From: Bacillus sp. ISL-34 | GTDB taxonomy: Bacteria > Bacillota > Bacilli > Bacillales > DSM-1321 | NCBI RefSeq assembly: GCF_018613325.1 | Contig: NZ_JAGGQJ010000010.1 | Location: 1 to 64,000 of the forward strand | Reading direction: 5' to 3' | Length of the DNA stretch: 64,000 nucleotides | Shown: positions 43,585 through 53,853 of the stretch, in pieces | Layout: each line of letters starts with the position of its first letter | Position numbering within the stretch: position 1 is the stretch's first letter | Notes under the pieces: model-generated | What the model saw: the letters and a program-made list of their open reading frames with translations, nothing else | What the model was told of the DNA's origin: nothing | Databases searched by the model: none | Position numbers and translations under genes: made by a program

Positions 43585-45087
43585 ATGAAATATATTATAG
43601 GAATTGATCTAGGAACGAGCGCTGTCAAAACTGTTTTAGTTAATACAAAAGGTGAGATCTGTGCAGAAGCTTCTAAAAATTACCCTCTTCTGCATGAAAA
43701 AACAGGATATAGTGAACAAAATCCAGAGGAGTGGATTCAGCAGACTGCTAGTGCTTTAAATGAGCTAATCTCCAAATCCGATGTAAGACCAGAAGATATA
43801 GAAGGAATAAGTTATTCTGGACAAATGCACGGTCTAGTACTGTTGGATAAGAATCATAATCTCTTACGTTATGCTATTTTATGGAACGATACAAGGACGA
43901 CAGCACAGTGTCATCAGCTATATGAAATGATTGGAGAGAAACGTCTTTTAGAAATAACAAAAAATCAAGCTTTGGAAGGGTTTACACTACCTAAGCTGCT
44001 ATGGGTTAAAGAGTATGAACCGGAGATATATGATCAAGCAGCTGTATTTATGCTGCCTAAAGACTATTTACGCTTCAAAATGACTGGCTTAATTCATAGT
44101 GAATATTCAGATGCTGCCGGTACATTATTGTTGAACGTGAGTGAGAAAAAATGGAGCGAAGAGCTTTGTCAATTAGTGGGCATTGATATCAGCATTTGCC
44201 CATCGCTAGTGGAATCCAGTGAATGTGTCGGAACAATTAATGAAGAATTCTCTCAAAAAACAGGGCTAACATTATCGACTAAGGTATTTGCGGGTGGAGC
44301 TGATAATGCTTGTGGAGCAATTGGAGCTGGTATTCTATCATCAGGAGAAACGTTATGCAGCATCGGGACATCTGGTGTCGTACTTTCTTATGAGGAGCGA
44401 AATGATAGGGACTTTGCTGGGAAAGTGCATTATTTCAATCATGGAAAAGAAAATGCTTTTTATACGATGGGAGTTACATTATCTGCTGGCCACAGTTTAA
44501 GTTGGTTTAGAGATAATTTTGCTGAAAATGAGTCATTTGAAGAACTACTGGCTGATATAAACAATGTTCCAATTGGTTCAAATGGGCTTCTATTTACTCC
44601 ATACTTAGTTGGGGAACGAACACCACATGCAGATGCTGCTATACGTGGAAGCTTTATAGGAATGGATGCTTCTCATAAAAAGAGGGATTTTACAAGGGCA
44701 GTCATTGAAGGAATTACCTTCTCATTAAATGAATCAATAGAAATTATTCGAGAAAATGGAAAAGAAATTACGTCTATTGTATCAATTGGCGGGGGAGCAA
44801 AAAACGATAGTTGGCTTCAGATTCAAGCAGACGTTTTTAACACAAAAATTATAAAACTATCTACTGAGCAAGGACCGGCGCTAGGGGCAGCCATGTTAGC
44901 CGCTTATGGTTGTGGGTGGTACAACTCGTTAGAAGAATGCGCAGATTTATTCATATCTTCTTCAAAAACATATCAACCTAAATTAGAAAATGTTCCAGTG
45001 TATAAACAACTTTATGCTTTATATAAAGAGGTATATTACCAAACAAAAGACTTAAGCAAAAAGCTGAATCAATTTAGCAGAAAGTAA
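43585..45087 (+). CDS. xylB: Xylulokinase
   Basis: Phosphorylates D-xylulose to xylulose 5-phosphate, feeding the pentose phosphate pathway. A 500-residue FGGY kinase: GIDLGTSAVKTVLV (ATP phosphate loop 1), SYSGQMHGLVLLD and AILWNDTRT (sugar-binding, with the catalytic Asp of the GAGGADNACGAIGAG region), VGERTPHADAAIRGSFIGM and SIGGGAKNDSWLQIQADVF (FGGY signature 2 region). GTGGAGGAATC precedes ATG 43585. Operon with xylA and the epimerase gene. Confidence 0.96.
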   Translation: MKYIIGIDLGTSAVKTVLVNTKGEICAEASKNYPLLHEKTGYSEQNPEEWIQQTASALNELISKSDVRPEDIEGISYSGQMHGLVLLDKNHNLLRYAILWNDTRTTAQCHQLYEMIGEKRLLEITKNQALEGFTLPKLLWVKEYEPEIYDQAAVFMLPKDYLRFKMTGLIHSEYSDAAGTLLLNVSEKKWSEELCQLVGIDISICPSLVESSECVGTINEEFSQKTGLTLSTKVFAGGADNACGAIGAGILSSGETLCSIGTSGVVLSYEERNDRDFAGKVHYFNHGKENAFYTMGVTLSAGHSLSWFRDNFAENESFEELLADINNVPIGSNGLLFTPYLVGERTPHADAAIRGSFIGMDASHKKRDFTRAVIEGITFSLNESIEIIRENGKEITSIVSIGGGAKNDSWLQIQADVFNTKIIKLSTEQGPALGAAMLAAYGCGWYNSLEECADLFISSSKTYQPKLENVPVYKQLYALYKEVYYQTKDLSKKLNQFSRK

Positions 45088-45135
45088 CTGGTTGCATTTG
45101 AATCATGCATCCCTTTCTTCGAACAGGAGATTAAT

Positions 45136-46182
45136 ATGAAAATAGAAGAGGGAATTTTCGGTGAAATAAATAGAGAATTGGTAAAGTCTTATACAATCAT
45201 GAACAATCAAAACATAAAAGTAACCTGTATTGATTATGGATGTACGATTACTAGAATTGATGTACCAGACAAAGAAGGGAATATAGAAAATATCGTGTTA
45301 GGATTTGATTCTGCAGAAGATTATTTACATTTTTCCCCTTATTTTGGTGCAGTAATCGGTCGAGTGGCAGGGAGAGTTAATCCACCAAGCGTTGATATGG
45401 AAGGGTTTACATACCTCCTCGCTGAGAATGAAGGGAGAACTCATTTACACGGTGGACCCGAGGGATTCCATAACGTAATCTGGAAATCCTCTACTAGTGA
45501 GAGTGTAGATGAGGCTAGTGTGACATTTACTTATATGAGTCCTGATGGAGAAGCTGGTTATCCTGGAAATCTTGAGGTAAGCGTCGTTTACACTCTCACT
45601 GATAATAATGATCTTATAATAACCTATCATGGTATTTCAGATAAAAATACGTTATTAAATTTAACCAATCATACTTACTTTAATCTGAGTGGCAATTTAA
45701 AAGAAGATATCTTACAGCATGAAATAACTATGAAAAGTGATAAGTTTTTAGAGCTTGATCAGTCCTTACTGCCTACAGGCAATTTAATAGACGTTGAACA
45801 TACACCTTTTGATTTTAGAGCGGGAAAGCGAATTATTGAAGGAGTAAAATCCAAACATCAACAAAATGAAATAGTTGGAAATGGGTATGACCATCCATTC
45901 TTATTAAGTGAAAATCATCAAAAAGAAATTTGTTTGGTTAATCCTTCTAACGGACGGAAAATGATAGTGGAAACAGATGAGCCATATGTTGTTTTATATA
46001 CGGGAAATATGTTAGAAGATACTTTTCTAATTAGAGGAATTCCTTGTCAAAAACACCTTGGCTTATGTCTCGAAACTCAACATCCGCCAAATGCCATTCA
46101 TAATCAGCAATTACCTCCTATTTTATTAGAAAAAAATAAAGAGTATCATTCTAAAACTCGTTTTACGTTTACCGTCGAGTAA
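45136..46182 (+). CDS. Aldose 1-epimerase (galactose mutarotase family)
   Basis: Interconverts alpha and beta anomers of aldoses, here presumably of xylose or xylo-sugars. A 348-residue beta-sandwich: FGAVIGRVAGRVNPPS, GRTHLHGGPEGFHNVIWKS (catalytic His), LLNLTNHTYFNLSG (second His) and GLCLETQHPPNAIHNQQLPP (catalytic Glu). ATG 45136 follows AACAGGAGATTAAT. Placed directly after xylB, it supplies the alpha anomer used by xylose isomerase. The galM name would fit the family but the substrate is inferred from context. Confidence 0.93.
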   Translation: MKIEEGIFGEINRELVKSYTIMNNQNIKVTCIDYGCTITRIDVPDKEGNIENIVLGFDSAEDYLHFSPYFGAVIGRVAGRVNPPSVDMEGFTYLLAENEGRTHLHGGPEGFHNVIWKSSTSESVDEASVTFTYMSPDGEAGYPGNLEVSVVYTLTDNNDLIITYHGISDKNTLLNLTNHTYFNLSGNLKEDILQHEITMKSDKFLELDQSLLPTGNLIDVEHTPFDFRAGKRIIEGVKSKHQQNEIVGNGYDHPFLLSENHQKEICLVNPSNGRKMIVETDEPYVVLYTGNMLEDTFLIRGIPCQKHLGLCLETQHPPNAIHNQQLPPILLEKNKEYHSKTRFTFTVE

Positions 46183-46302
46183 AAACCTTTGGTATTCAAT
46201 GGTCTAATGTTGTTTTAGTGAAATGAAAATCTACAATGGAAGGGAGGATAAAAGCAGTTAGTAGAATGGGTGAGGGAAGAGAGGTCCTTCTTGTTCATTA
46301 AT

Positions 46303-46332
46303 TTTGAAAGCGCAACCAAAAGTATGCGCTTT
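46303..46332 (+). promoter_or_regulatory. Second cre-like site with overlapping hairpin
   Basis: TTTGAAAGCGCAACCAAA (46303–46320) matches the CcpA consensus with one mismatch. AAAGCGCA also pairs with TGCGCTTT at 46325–46332, making a hairpin in the leader of the transporter gene. Catabolite control of the transporter is likely. Confidence 0.6.
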
Positions 46333-46373
46333 AATATTAAATAGACTTCATTCATAACTGTTTTTAGTAAAAC

Positions 46374-47795
46374 ATGAAGCAAAAACGAAACTCATTATAT
46401 ATCTTTTCGATTACATTAGTCGCCGCAATTGGAGGATTACTGTTTGGATATGATACAGCTGTAATTTCTGGAGCTGAAGAATCTTTAAAGGTTTATTTAA
46501 TCGATAGCTTAGGCTTAGGCCCTTTGGCACATGGCGTCACCGTATCAAGTGCTTTAATAGGATGTATTATCGGAGGATTAATTTCCGGCTATTTTGGATC
46601 AAGACTAGGACGTAAAAAATCACTTATACTTGCAGCGATTCTTTTTATAGTATCAGCATTAGGTGCTTCTTATCCTGAATTTTTATTTTTTACAAAAGGT
46701 GAACCAACACTTTCTTTATTACTAGCTTTTAACTTTTATCGAATTATAGGGGGGATTGGTGTTGGATTAGCGTCTGCCATTTGTCCAATCTATATAGGAG
46801 AAATTGCTCCGGCTGATATTCGCGGCAGATTGGTATCATTTAATCAGTTTATGATTATTTTTGGTATGTTAGTTGTTTACTTTGTAAACTGGGGGATTGC
46901 AAATGGTGAAACGTTAGAATGGATAAATGATGTAGGATGGAGATACATGTTTGCTTCAGGAGCGATACCAGCTTTAATCTTTGCTGTACTTTTGTTATTA
47001 GTTCCAGAAACACCTCGCTATTTGGCAATACAGAATCAAGATCAAAAAGCTTTAGCTATACTTACAAAAATCAATGGATCTTCAGAAGCGAAAGCGATTC
47101 TAAGTGATATTAAACAAACGACCACTATCAATATTTCATCCGAAAAATTATTCGCTTATGGAAAATTAGTTATTATTGTAGGTGTACTGCTTTCTGTATT
47201 TCAACAATTTGTAGGTATAAATGTAGCCTTATACTACGCACCGCGTATCTTTGAAAGCATGGGAGCAGCTAAAGATTCTTCTATGCTGCAAACCATAATT
47301 ATGGGATTAGTAAATGTTATCTTTACAGTTATCGCAATTTTAACAGTTGATCGATGGGGAAGAAAACCATTATTAATAGTAGGTTCTATTGGAATGGCAA
47401 TTGGTATGTTTGGTGTAGCAAGCATGGCCTTTTCTAATATAATTGGAATAGGGACGCTTGTATTTATCATTATTTATACAGCTTCATTTATGATGTCGTG
47501 GGGTCCAATCTGCTGGGTGCTAATTTCAGAGATTTTCCCTAATAAAATTCGAGGTCGGGCTGTAGCTATTGCTGTAGCTGCCCAATGGGCGGCTAACTAT
47601 TTTATTTCTTCTACATATCCTATGATGATGGAATATAGTGGGGGACTAACATACGGTTTCTATGGTTCAATGAGCGTGCTTTCTGCCTTATTTGTTTGGA
47701 AAATGGTTCCTGAAACCAAAGGTAAGACTCTTGAACAGATGGAGAATATATGGAGAAGAAATGTTAATAGTTCAGAAGATAGTCAAATTATTTAA
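46374..47795 (+). CDS. XylE-like MFS sugar:H+ symporter
   Basis: A 473-residue, 12-helix major facilitator close to E. coli XylE. GGLLFGYDTAVISGAEESL opens helix 1; GGLISGYFGSRLGRKKSL and IRGRLVSFNQFMIIFGMLVVYFVNW follow; the sugar-porter motifs PETPRYL, SVFQQFVGINVALYYAPRIF (sugar-binding Gln-Gln), DRWGRKPLL and PETKGKTLEQME are all present. The initiator is probably ATG 46374, although no good ribosome binding site precedes it. Location after the xyl genes and a cre-like site indicate xylose import. B. subtilis carries an MFS sugar transporter gene (yncC) at the same position. Confidence 0.93.
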   Translation: MKQKRNSLYIFSITLVAAIGGLLFGYDTAVISGAEESLKVYLIDSLGLGPLAHGVTVSSALIGCIIGGLISGYFGSRLGRKKSLILAAILFIVSALGASYPEFLFFTKGEPTLSLLLAFNFYRIIGGIGVGLASAICPIYIGEIAPADIRGRLVSFNQFMIIFGMLVVYFVNWGIANGETLEWINDVGWRYMFASGAIPALIFAVLLLLVPETPRYLAIQNQDQKALAILTKINGSSEAKAILSDIKQTTTINISSEKLFAYGKLVIIVGVLLSVFQQFVGINVALYYAPRIFESMGAAKDSSMLQTIIMGLVNVIFTVIAILTVDRWGRKPLLIVGSIGMAIGMFGVASMAFSNIIGIGTLVFIIIYTASFMMSWGPICWVLISEIFPNKIRGRAVAIAVAAQWAANYFISSTYPMMMEYSGGLTYGFYGSMSVLSALFVWKMVPETKGKTLEQMENIWRRNVNSSEDSQII

Positions 47796-47835
47796 ATAGT
47801 AAAATTCACTTAAACTGGACACAAAATATTATATA

Positions 47836-48030
47836 AAAGGATTCTTATTGTTGGGATAGTAAGTATTGTTATTTCAGGGTTTTTATCGGAGCATGGACAG
47901 GTGGACAACAACAAAGAGCAAATTTTCATTCAGAAAAAACAAAAAGTCGAATCTTTAGGACGAAAATAGCATTAATCTCAGGTCTCATAGCTGTAATTCC
48001 ATTTGGGTATTTCTGGATTAAAATGCTTTG
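47836..48030 (+). pseudogene. DUF5316-like small membrane protein, frameshifted
   Basis: Two transmembrane helices flank a GAWTGGQQQRANFHSE segment that matches the DUF5316 pattern (G.F.GG..QRANF..E). The reading frame changes near TTATCGGAGC at 47887–47896, so the protein cannot be made in one piece. No start codon with a ribosome site is evident. Confidence 0.55.
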
Positions 48031-48079
48031 TATAATAATACTTTGCTCTTCAACTAATGGGTCTCTTACTCTAAAAAGG

Positions 48080-48105
48080 AAGGTTGCTGAGGCAGCCTTT
48101 TTTTC
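48080..48105 (+). terminator. Terminator
   Basis: AAGGTTGC TGA GGCAGCCTT followed by TTTTT. Confidence 0.8.
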
Positions 48106-48177
48106 TTATGGTACTAACGGGGCAGGTTTGATAGAAGGAAATTTCGGTAAGATAGCGAATAAATTAAAGGTGATTAT

Positions 48178-48383
48178 ATGACCACAAGTGATGTGCAATA
48201 TCTACATCCAGGGTTAAGAGTAGGGTGTGAAAAGGATATAAATCGATCAATAAGACGAACTTGTTTAAGCTTTTCGGTTTGGTTACGGACATATATGGAA
48301 TTTCCTATAAAGGTTATTTTATATCTAAAAAAGGTTATCAACTTAAAACCAGAGATGCAAGAGAACTGGCAAGTGCTATAGTA
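48178..48383 (+). pseudogene. Possible gene remnant before the minisatellite
   Basis: Two partial frames, MTTSDVQYLHPGLRVGCEKDIN (from 48178) and KLFGLVTDIYGISYKGYF then ISKKGYQLKTRDARELASAI (from about 48264), look like one protein joined by a frameshift near 48255. The second part has a clear alpha/beta character. Family not recognised. Confidence 0.35.
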
Positions 48384-48389
48384 AACGGT

Positions 48390-48557
48390 GCGAAATCATG
48401 GGTACAGCACGAATTCACGAGTAAACGTGCTGAATTCACGAGTAAATAAGCCGAATTCACGAGTAAATGGCCATAACTTACGAGTAAACATCCAAAATTC
48501 ACGAGTAAACGGTGTGAAATCATGGGGAAACGTACGAAATCCCGAGTACAGTACGAG
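48390..48557. repeat. 21-bp minisatellite, about eight units
   Basis: Units start at 48390, 48411, 48432, 48453, 48474, 48495, 48516 and 48537. The best conserved have GAATTCACGAGTAAA followed by six variable bases. The outermost units are degenerate (GAAATCATGGGKAMA). Because 21 is divisible by three, all frames stay open and give spurious repeat peptides (NSRVN…, LLVNSA…). Confidence 0.92.
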
Positions 48558-48612
48558 CAAAATGTATATCGTAAGGGAGAGCCTTCCTTGTTCAGCACTT
48601 GTAGGTACAACT

Positions 48613-49191
48613 TTATCTTAAAAAGTTTATTGACTTAAAAGAATTGATTAAAATGACGCATATCCCGACACAGGAAATCGTGATGAGGGAATACAGTAAC
48701 TTTAAGTCTTTCAGTATAATAATTCCGGCAATTACTATGAGTGAATCAATCATAAAAATAACAATTCCAGGATTAATTGCCGTGGATTTTGAGATTAACA
48801 GTGCTAGTAAATCCACTCCACCGGGGCTAATATGTTGTTTCAGCATAAAACCAACACCAATCCCAATCGTCATTCCACCAATAATTGCACTCATTATGAT
48901 CGGTAGATGAACCAAACCGTTTAGTGGTGTTAGCCAATCAATAATGGTTGAAGTAAAAGCTAACCCAAGGATGGCATTAAAGAAATAAGATTTATCGGCT
49001 AGAAGAGATAGAAGGTATATGGGAATATTGATCATGATCATGGTATGTCCAACCTGGATTCCCCAAACATATTTGATTAACAAACTTATTCCAAATATCC
49101 CTCCATTTATTAGATGAAGGGGGATTATAAACAAGTTAAGACCAATTCCAATGCAAAAACTTGAAAAAATTAGAGTAACAAACTTTTTCAT
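48613..49191 (-). CDS. YitT-family membrane protein
   Basis: A 192-residue membrane protein with five to six helices: GLNLFIIPLHLINGGIFGISLLIKYVWG, TMIMINIPIYLLSLLADKSYFFNAILGLAFTSTIIDWL, IIMSAIIGGMTIGIGVGFMLKQHISPGGVDLLALLISKSTAINPGIVIFMIDSLIVIAGIII. The FMLKQHISPGGVDLLALLI block is characteristic of YitT proteins. Members typically have an added C-terminal DUF2179 domain (about 280 residues in all); here it is missing, so this is a short form. ATG 49191 follows AAGGGGAATG. Function unknown. Confidence 0.87.
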   Translation of the reverse strand: MKKFVTLIFSSFCIGIGLNLFIIPLHLINGGIFGISLLIKYVWGIQVGHTMIMINIPIYLLSLLADKSYFFNAILGLAFTSTIIDWLTPLNGLVHLPIIMSAIIGGMTIGIGVGFMLKQHISPGGVDLLALLISKSTAINPGIVIFMIDSLIVIAGIIILKDLKLLYSLITISCVGICVILINSFKSINFLR

Positions 49192-49385
49192 AAAAACATT
49201 CCCCTTGTCCAAAACATTATCTTAAAATATATGAGAGGAATGCAAATTTATACTCAGCTGATTGAAAGTTACTATTAATATTTGTGAATTATTGCTTTGT
49301 TCTTCAAATGATGTTCTGAAATTTAGCCGCATTCGAGTAAGCAGCAGGGTCAAAATATAGACCTGAGGCCATTAAGTTAATTAGG

Positions 49386-49423
49386 GCAAAAAAAGAGACA
49401 CTCATAAAAAGTGTCTCTTTTTT
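49386..49423. terminator. Bidirectional terminator
   Basis: AAAAAAAGAGACACT pairs with AGTGTCTCTTTTTTT. It lies downstream of the minus-strand DHA2 transporter gene. Confidence 0.88.
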
Positions 49424-49478
49424 TGCATGTTTTCATAGGGCAAGCCTTGGAAAATAGGTTGGATTTAGCCTAGTTAAT

Positions 49479-50969
49479 TCAAGATGTTTTTTTTGATAGG
49501 CGATTTGTAATGGTATCTTCTTGTGGTGAAGTTTGCCGTATATAAAAGGCCAGTATGAATGCAACTATGGTCAAACCTGTTGCTATCATGAATGCATCAT
49601 CCACTCCCATTACGCTGCCTTGTTTAATGGCCATCGCCATTTGTGATGTATTATCCGGTGATATGTTCCTTTGAGATAAGATTTCCTGAACATGTTTCGT
49701 TCCTTGGTTTGTCATGATGGACACAAAGAATGCCATGCCAACAGCGCCTGCCACCATTCTCAATGTATTGACCATTGCTGTGCCATATTTATTTAGGCTA
49801 AGTGCCAATTCATTTAATCCGGCTGTGAAGATAGGCATCATCAGTATCGACATTCCGAACATTCTAATGGTATATACCCACACCACATAAGAATAGGACG
49901 TATCTGTTTGAAGCCGCGTTAAAAGATAGGTTGTAATGATAGTGATGGCAAGTCCGCTCACCGCAAGCCATCTCGCACCAAATCGATCAAACAGCTTACC
50001 TGTTATAGGAGACATGATCCCCATTAAAATACCGCCTGGCAATAGCATGAGACCGGATTCCATTGGAGTAAACCCACGGATATTCTGCATATAGATCGGC
50101 ATGATGATCATTCCGGAGAACATACCCATAGTGGCGATGATGTTGATGATTGTCGTTAAAGTGAACATCCGATACCGAAAAATTCTAAATTCCAAAATAG
50201 GATGAGATACAGTAAATTGCCTCCAGACAAATAAAACTAAACTGATTCCTCCAACAAGGAACATCGTCAGTACTTCGGGACTGCTCCATCCCTTGGTACC
50301 GCCCGTGGCAAATCCATATAGAACCCCGCCGAATCCGATAGTGGATAGAATTACACCCAGTTTATCGAGTTTAGGCCGACTCGTTTTCCCTACTTTTTTA
50401 ATGATGAAAATGGCAAAGATGAAGTCAAGCAGGGCAAATGGGAAAATGATAAAAAACAGAACCCGCCAAGAATAGTTTTGGATAATCCATCCTGATAACG
50501 TCGGTCCTACAGCTGGGGCAAAATTCATCGCGATACCAAATATGCCCATTGCGAAACCGCGTCTGTTAGGCGGAAATAAAGTGAAAATCACATTTGTGAT
50601 CAACGGGAATAAAATCCCCGCACCTGCAGCTTGAACCACACGTCCGATCAACAAGACGGAGAAGCTGGGTGCAATTCCACATAAAAAAGTTCCTAAAGCA
50701 AAGAGTCCCATCGAAGCAAGATATAATTGCCTTGTATTAAATCGTTCCATTAAGAAAGCGGTAATCGGGATGACAATCCCATTGACCAATAAGAAGATAG
50801 TAGTAAGCCAATTAGCTGTTGCAGCTGATATGTCAAAATGAGTCATTAATTGAGGCAATGCGATATTAATCAAAGTCTGATTTAAGAAAGCGACTAGAGC
50901 ACCAGCCAGCATCACCGCAAACATGGGGCCTGTACGAATTTTAGTGATTGCTGTTTTGTCGTGATTCAT
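49479..50969 (-). CDS. DHA2-family MFS multidrug efflux transporter (EmrB/QacA type)
   Basis: A 496-residue, 14-helix drug:H+ antiporter. VAFLNQTLINIALPQLMTHFDISAATANWLTTIFLLVNGIVIPITAFLMERFNTRQLYLASMGLFALGTFLCG contains motif A and the family's D1-type sequence; AMNFAPAVGPTLSGWIIQNYSWRVLFFIIFP is motif C (antiporter signature). ATG 50969 has AAAGGACG upstream. A near-perfect palindrome 26 bases before the start suggests a ligand-responsive repressor, but no regulator gene is adjacent. Substrates cannot be told. Confidence 0.93.
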   Translation of the reverse strand: MNHDKTAITKIRTGPMFAVMLAGALVAFLNQTLINIALPQLMTHFDISAATANWLTTIFLLVNGIVIPITAFLMERFNTRQLYLASMGLFALGTFLCGIAPSFSVLLIGRVVQAAGAGILFPLITNVIFTLFPPNRRGFAMGIFGIAMNFAPAVGPTLSGWIIQNYSWRVLFFIIFPFALLDFIFAIFIIKKVGKTSRPKLDKLGVILSTIGFGGVLYGFATGGTKGWSSPEVLTMFLVGGISLVLFVWRQFTVSHPILEFRIFRYRMFTLTTIINIIATMGMFSGMIIMPIYMQNIRGFTPMESGLMLLPGGILMGIMSPITGKLFDRFGARWLAVSGLAITIITTYLLTRLQTDTSYSYVVWVYTIRMFGMSILMMPIFTAGLNELALSLNKYGTAMVNTLRMVAGAVGMAFFVSIMTNQGTKHVQEILSQRNISPDNTSQMAMAIKQGSVMGVDDAFMIATGLTIVAFILAFYIRQTSPQEDTITNRLSKKTS

Positions 50970-50994
50970 TTTTATGGCACGTCCTTTCCGCTAG

Positions 50995-51015
50995 GGCAGT
51001 ACAAATTGTACTGCC
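50995..51015. promoter_or_regulatory. Palindromic operator upstream of DHA2 transporter
   Basis: Arms GGCAGTACAA and TTGTACTGCC separated by one base. TetR- or MarR-type repressors use such sites in front of efflux genes. It could alternatively form an RNA hairpin, but no T run follows on the minus strand. Confidence 0.7.
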
Positions 51016-51489
51016 TGCTATTTTTTCAAGTTATAGAAACTAATGCGTCTTCACTAAGTTTCGTGTAAAACAACCTATTTTCCCAATAACATGCACCATC
51101 TTAAGGAGATTAACCTCAATTTACGGCTTTTTTGAGGTGTTTATTCTTTATTAACCACTCACTTGACAATATTTCAGGATATATCTTTTGTTTATGAAAT
51201 CCCCCAGGTTTACATCCATTCTACAGGTATATCATATTTCAAACAATAATCACCAATATAATACTCACTTTATGTTCAGGAAATGAAAAAATCGGATCTG
51301 CCGCCGGAGGCACGTTGAAGTTGAGTATCACTTATCAGAAGAATAGTTTCACTTAAGTATAAATTCTTTAACATTCTATCATTCGTATTCACTAAAAAAT
51401 AGTTAATTGATAATAAGGTGTGATGGACAATAAAATCACGCCTTTTCCGTATTTTGAAATTATTATTATTTAAATATTCAAAAATATTA
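51016..51489. other. Intergenic region between DHA2 gene and frl locus
   Basis: About 470 bases with no supported gene. A hairpin AAGGTGTGAT/ATCACGCCTT with TTTT at 51415–51448 is a terminator without an obvious upstream gene. The rest is AT rich and contains the promoter of the DHA2 gene on the minus strand. Confidence 0.5.
51415..51448 (+). terminator. Terminator without clear gene
   Basis: AAGGTGTGAT pairs with ATCACGCCTT followed by TTTT. It probably protects the frl promoter from read-through or is left from a lost gene. Confidence 0.65.
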
Positions 51490-51537
51490 TTGCAATCAAT
51501 GTATTAGTTAATTATAATACAAAGCATAACAAATAAA
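51490..51537 (+). promoter_or_regulatory. frlC promoter with FrlR-type box 1
   Basis: TTGCAA (51490–51495), 17-base spacer, TATAAT (51513–51518). From the −10 box on, TATAATACAAAGCATAACAA followed by ATAAA is repeated with two changes at 53804–53828, before frlB. The shared stretch just after the start point is a likely operator for the GntR regulator encoded in the locus. Confidence 0.75.
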
Positions 51538-51561
51538 AAGTATTATCAGGGGGTGAAATAA

Positions 51562-52380
51562 TTGAATATTGCAGGGATGAATATCACTTTTAGGCATTTC
51601 CCTTTACATTATTTTTTGGATTGCATGGACAACCTTGAGATTAAAAGTATTGAATTATGGGGTGGGGAACCACATCTGTATGTTTATCGCAACATACTAG
51701 GAAATATAAGGAGTGTGAGAAGGGAAATTAAGTCTAGAAATATGAAAATCATCTGCTATACTCCAGAACAATGCATCTATCCTTATAACATTGCATCCTC
51801 GGATGCTCATTGGCGAAAAAAAAGCATTGAATATTTTATGGAGAATCTCTACGCCGCGCTGGAGTTAGACACAAACATGATGCTTATCACTTCTGGAATA
51901 GGGGACTTTTCTGCCTCACAAGAGGAATCATGGAAGTATGCAAGTGACTCAATCTTTCAATTAACCAAAGTAGCTGAGATGGAAGGTTTGATTCTTGCTT
52001 TAGAGCCATTAACAAAATATGAATCCAATCTGGTAATTGACTCTAAGGGGCTAAAGAAAATGTTAGAGGAAATCCAATCTCCTTCGCTAAAAGGAATGAT
52101 AGATACAGTTTCAATGCAGCTGGCAGGTGAAACACCTGATGAGTACTTTTCCTTCCTTCCCGAATTAAGCCATTTTCACCTAATGGATGGAGATGGTCAA
52201 TCAGATGCGCATTTGGCACTAGATGATGGTGTTTTAAATTGGAGAGAATACTTAACAAGCCTTAAAAGCCATCGTTACAAAGGAAGTTGTACCCTAGAGA
52301 TTATGGGATCAAATTATTATCAAAATCCATGTGATGCAATCATGAAATCTATTGAAAAAGTAAGGGAATTGGGAATTTAA
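51562..52380 (+). CDS. frlC: Fructoselysine 3-epimerase-like TIM-barrel protein
   Basis: A 272-residue sugar-phosphate isomerase/epimerase-family protein. IKSIELWGGEPHLY, the metal-binding Glu in ILALEPLTKYESNLV, MIDTVSMQLAGETPDEYFSFLPELSHFHLMDGDGQSDAHL (Asp and His ligands) and GSCTLEIMGSNYY (second Glu) are in the expected places. FrlC of E. coli interconverts fructoselysine and psicoselysine. The start at TTG 51562 follows GGGGGTGAAATAA. First gene of an frl operon whose other members match the E. coli set, which supports the assignment. Confidence 0.87.
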   Translation: MNIAGMNITFRHFPLHYFLDCMDNLEIKSIELWGGEPHLYVYRNILGNIRSVRREIKSRNMKIICYTPEQCIYPYNIASSDAHWRKKSIEYFMENLYAALELDTNMMLITSGIGDFSASQEESWKYASDSIFQLTKVAEMEGLILALEPLTKYESNLVIDSKGLKKMLEEIQSPSLKGMIDTVSMQLAGETPDEYFSFLPELSHFHLMDGDGQSDAHLALDDGVLNWREYLTSLKSHRYKGSCTLEIMGSNYYQNPCDAIMKSIEKVRELGI

Positions 52381-53748
<1,368 letters not shown>

Positions 53749-53780
53749 CAGAATGACATTCTTAACTTAAAATAAAACAA

Positions 53781-53828
53781 TTGTACAAATTGTAATGTTT
53801 AGATATAATACAAGACATAACAAATAAA
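53781..53828 (+). promoter_or_regulatory. frlB promoter with FrlR-type box 2
   Basis: TTGTAC (53781–53786), 17-base spacer, TATAAT (53804–53809), then ACAAGACATAACAAATAAA, nearly the same as at the frlC promoter. Palindromic AATTGTACAAATT overlaps the −35 box. It divides the locus into two transcription units, frlCA and frlBD(R), probably under the same regulator. Confidence 0.75.
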
Positions 53829-53853
53829 CAGAGACACAGGGAGGAAGATGTTG

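Larger units (their letters stand above)
47796..48170. other. Intergenic with DUF5316-like relic and terminator
   Basis: No intact gene. 47836–48030 encodes RILIVGIVSIVISGFLS, then after a frame change at about 47893 SGAWTGGQQQRANFHSEKTKS and RTKIALISGLIAVIPFGYFW, i.e. a frameshifted two-helix DUF5316-type membrane protein. A terminator at 48080–48105 follows. Confidence 0.6.

Noticed and set aside
48390-48557. CRISPR array
   Set aside because: A 21-bp period with six-base variable parts is too short for repeat-spacer structure, and no cas genes occur in the window. Treated as a minisatellite.
48388-48621. Repeat peptide ORFs on both strands (NSRVN…, LLVNSA…)
   Set aside because: Both follow from the 21-bp repeat keeping frames open; no ribosome sites and no conserved flanking protein.
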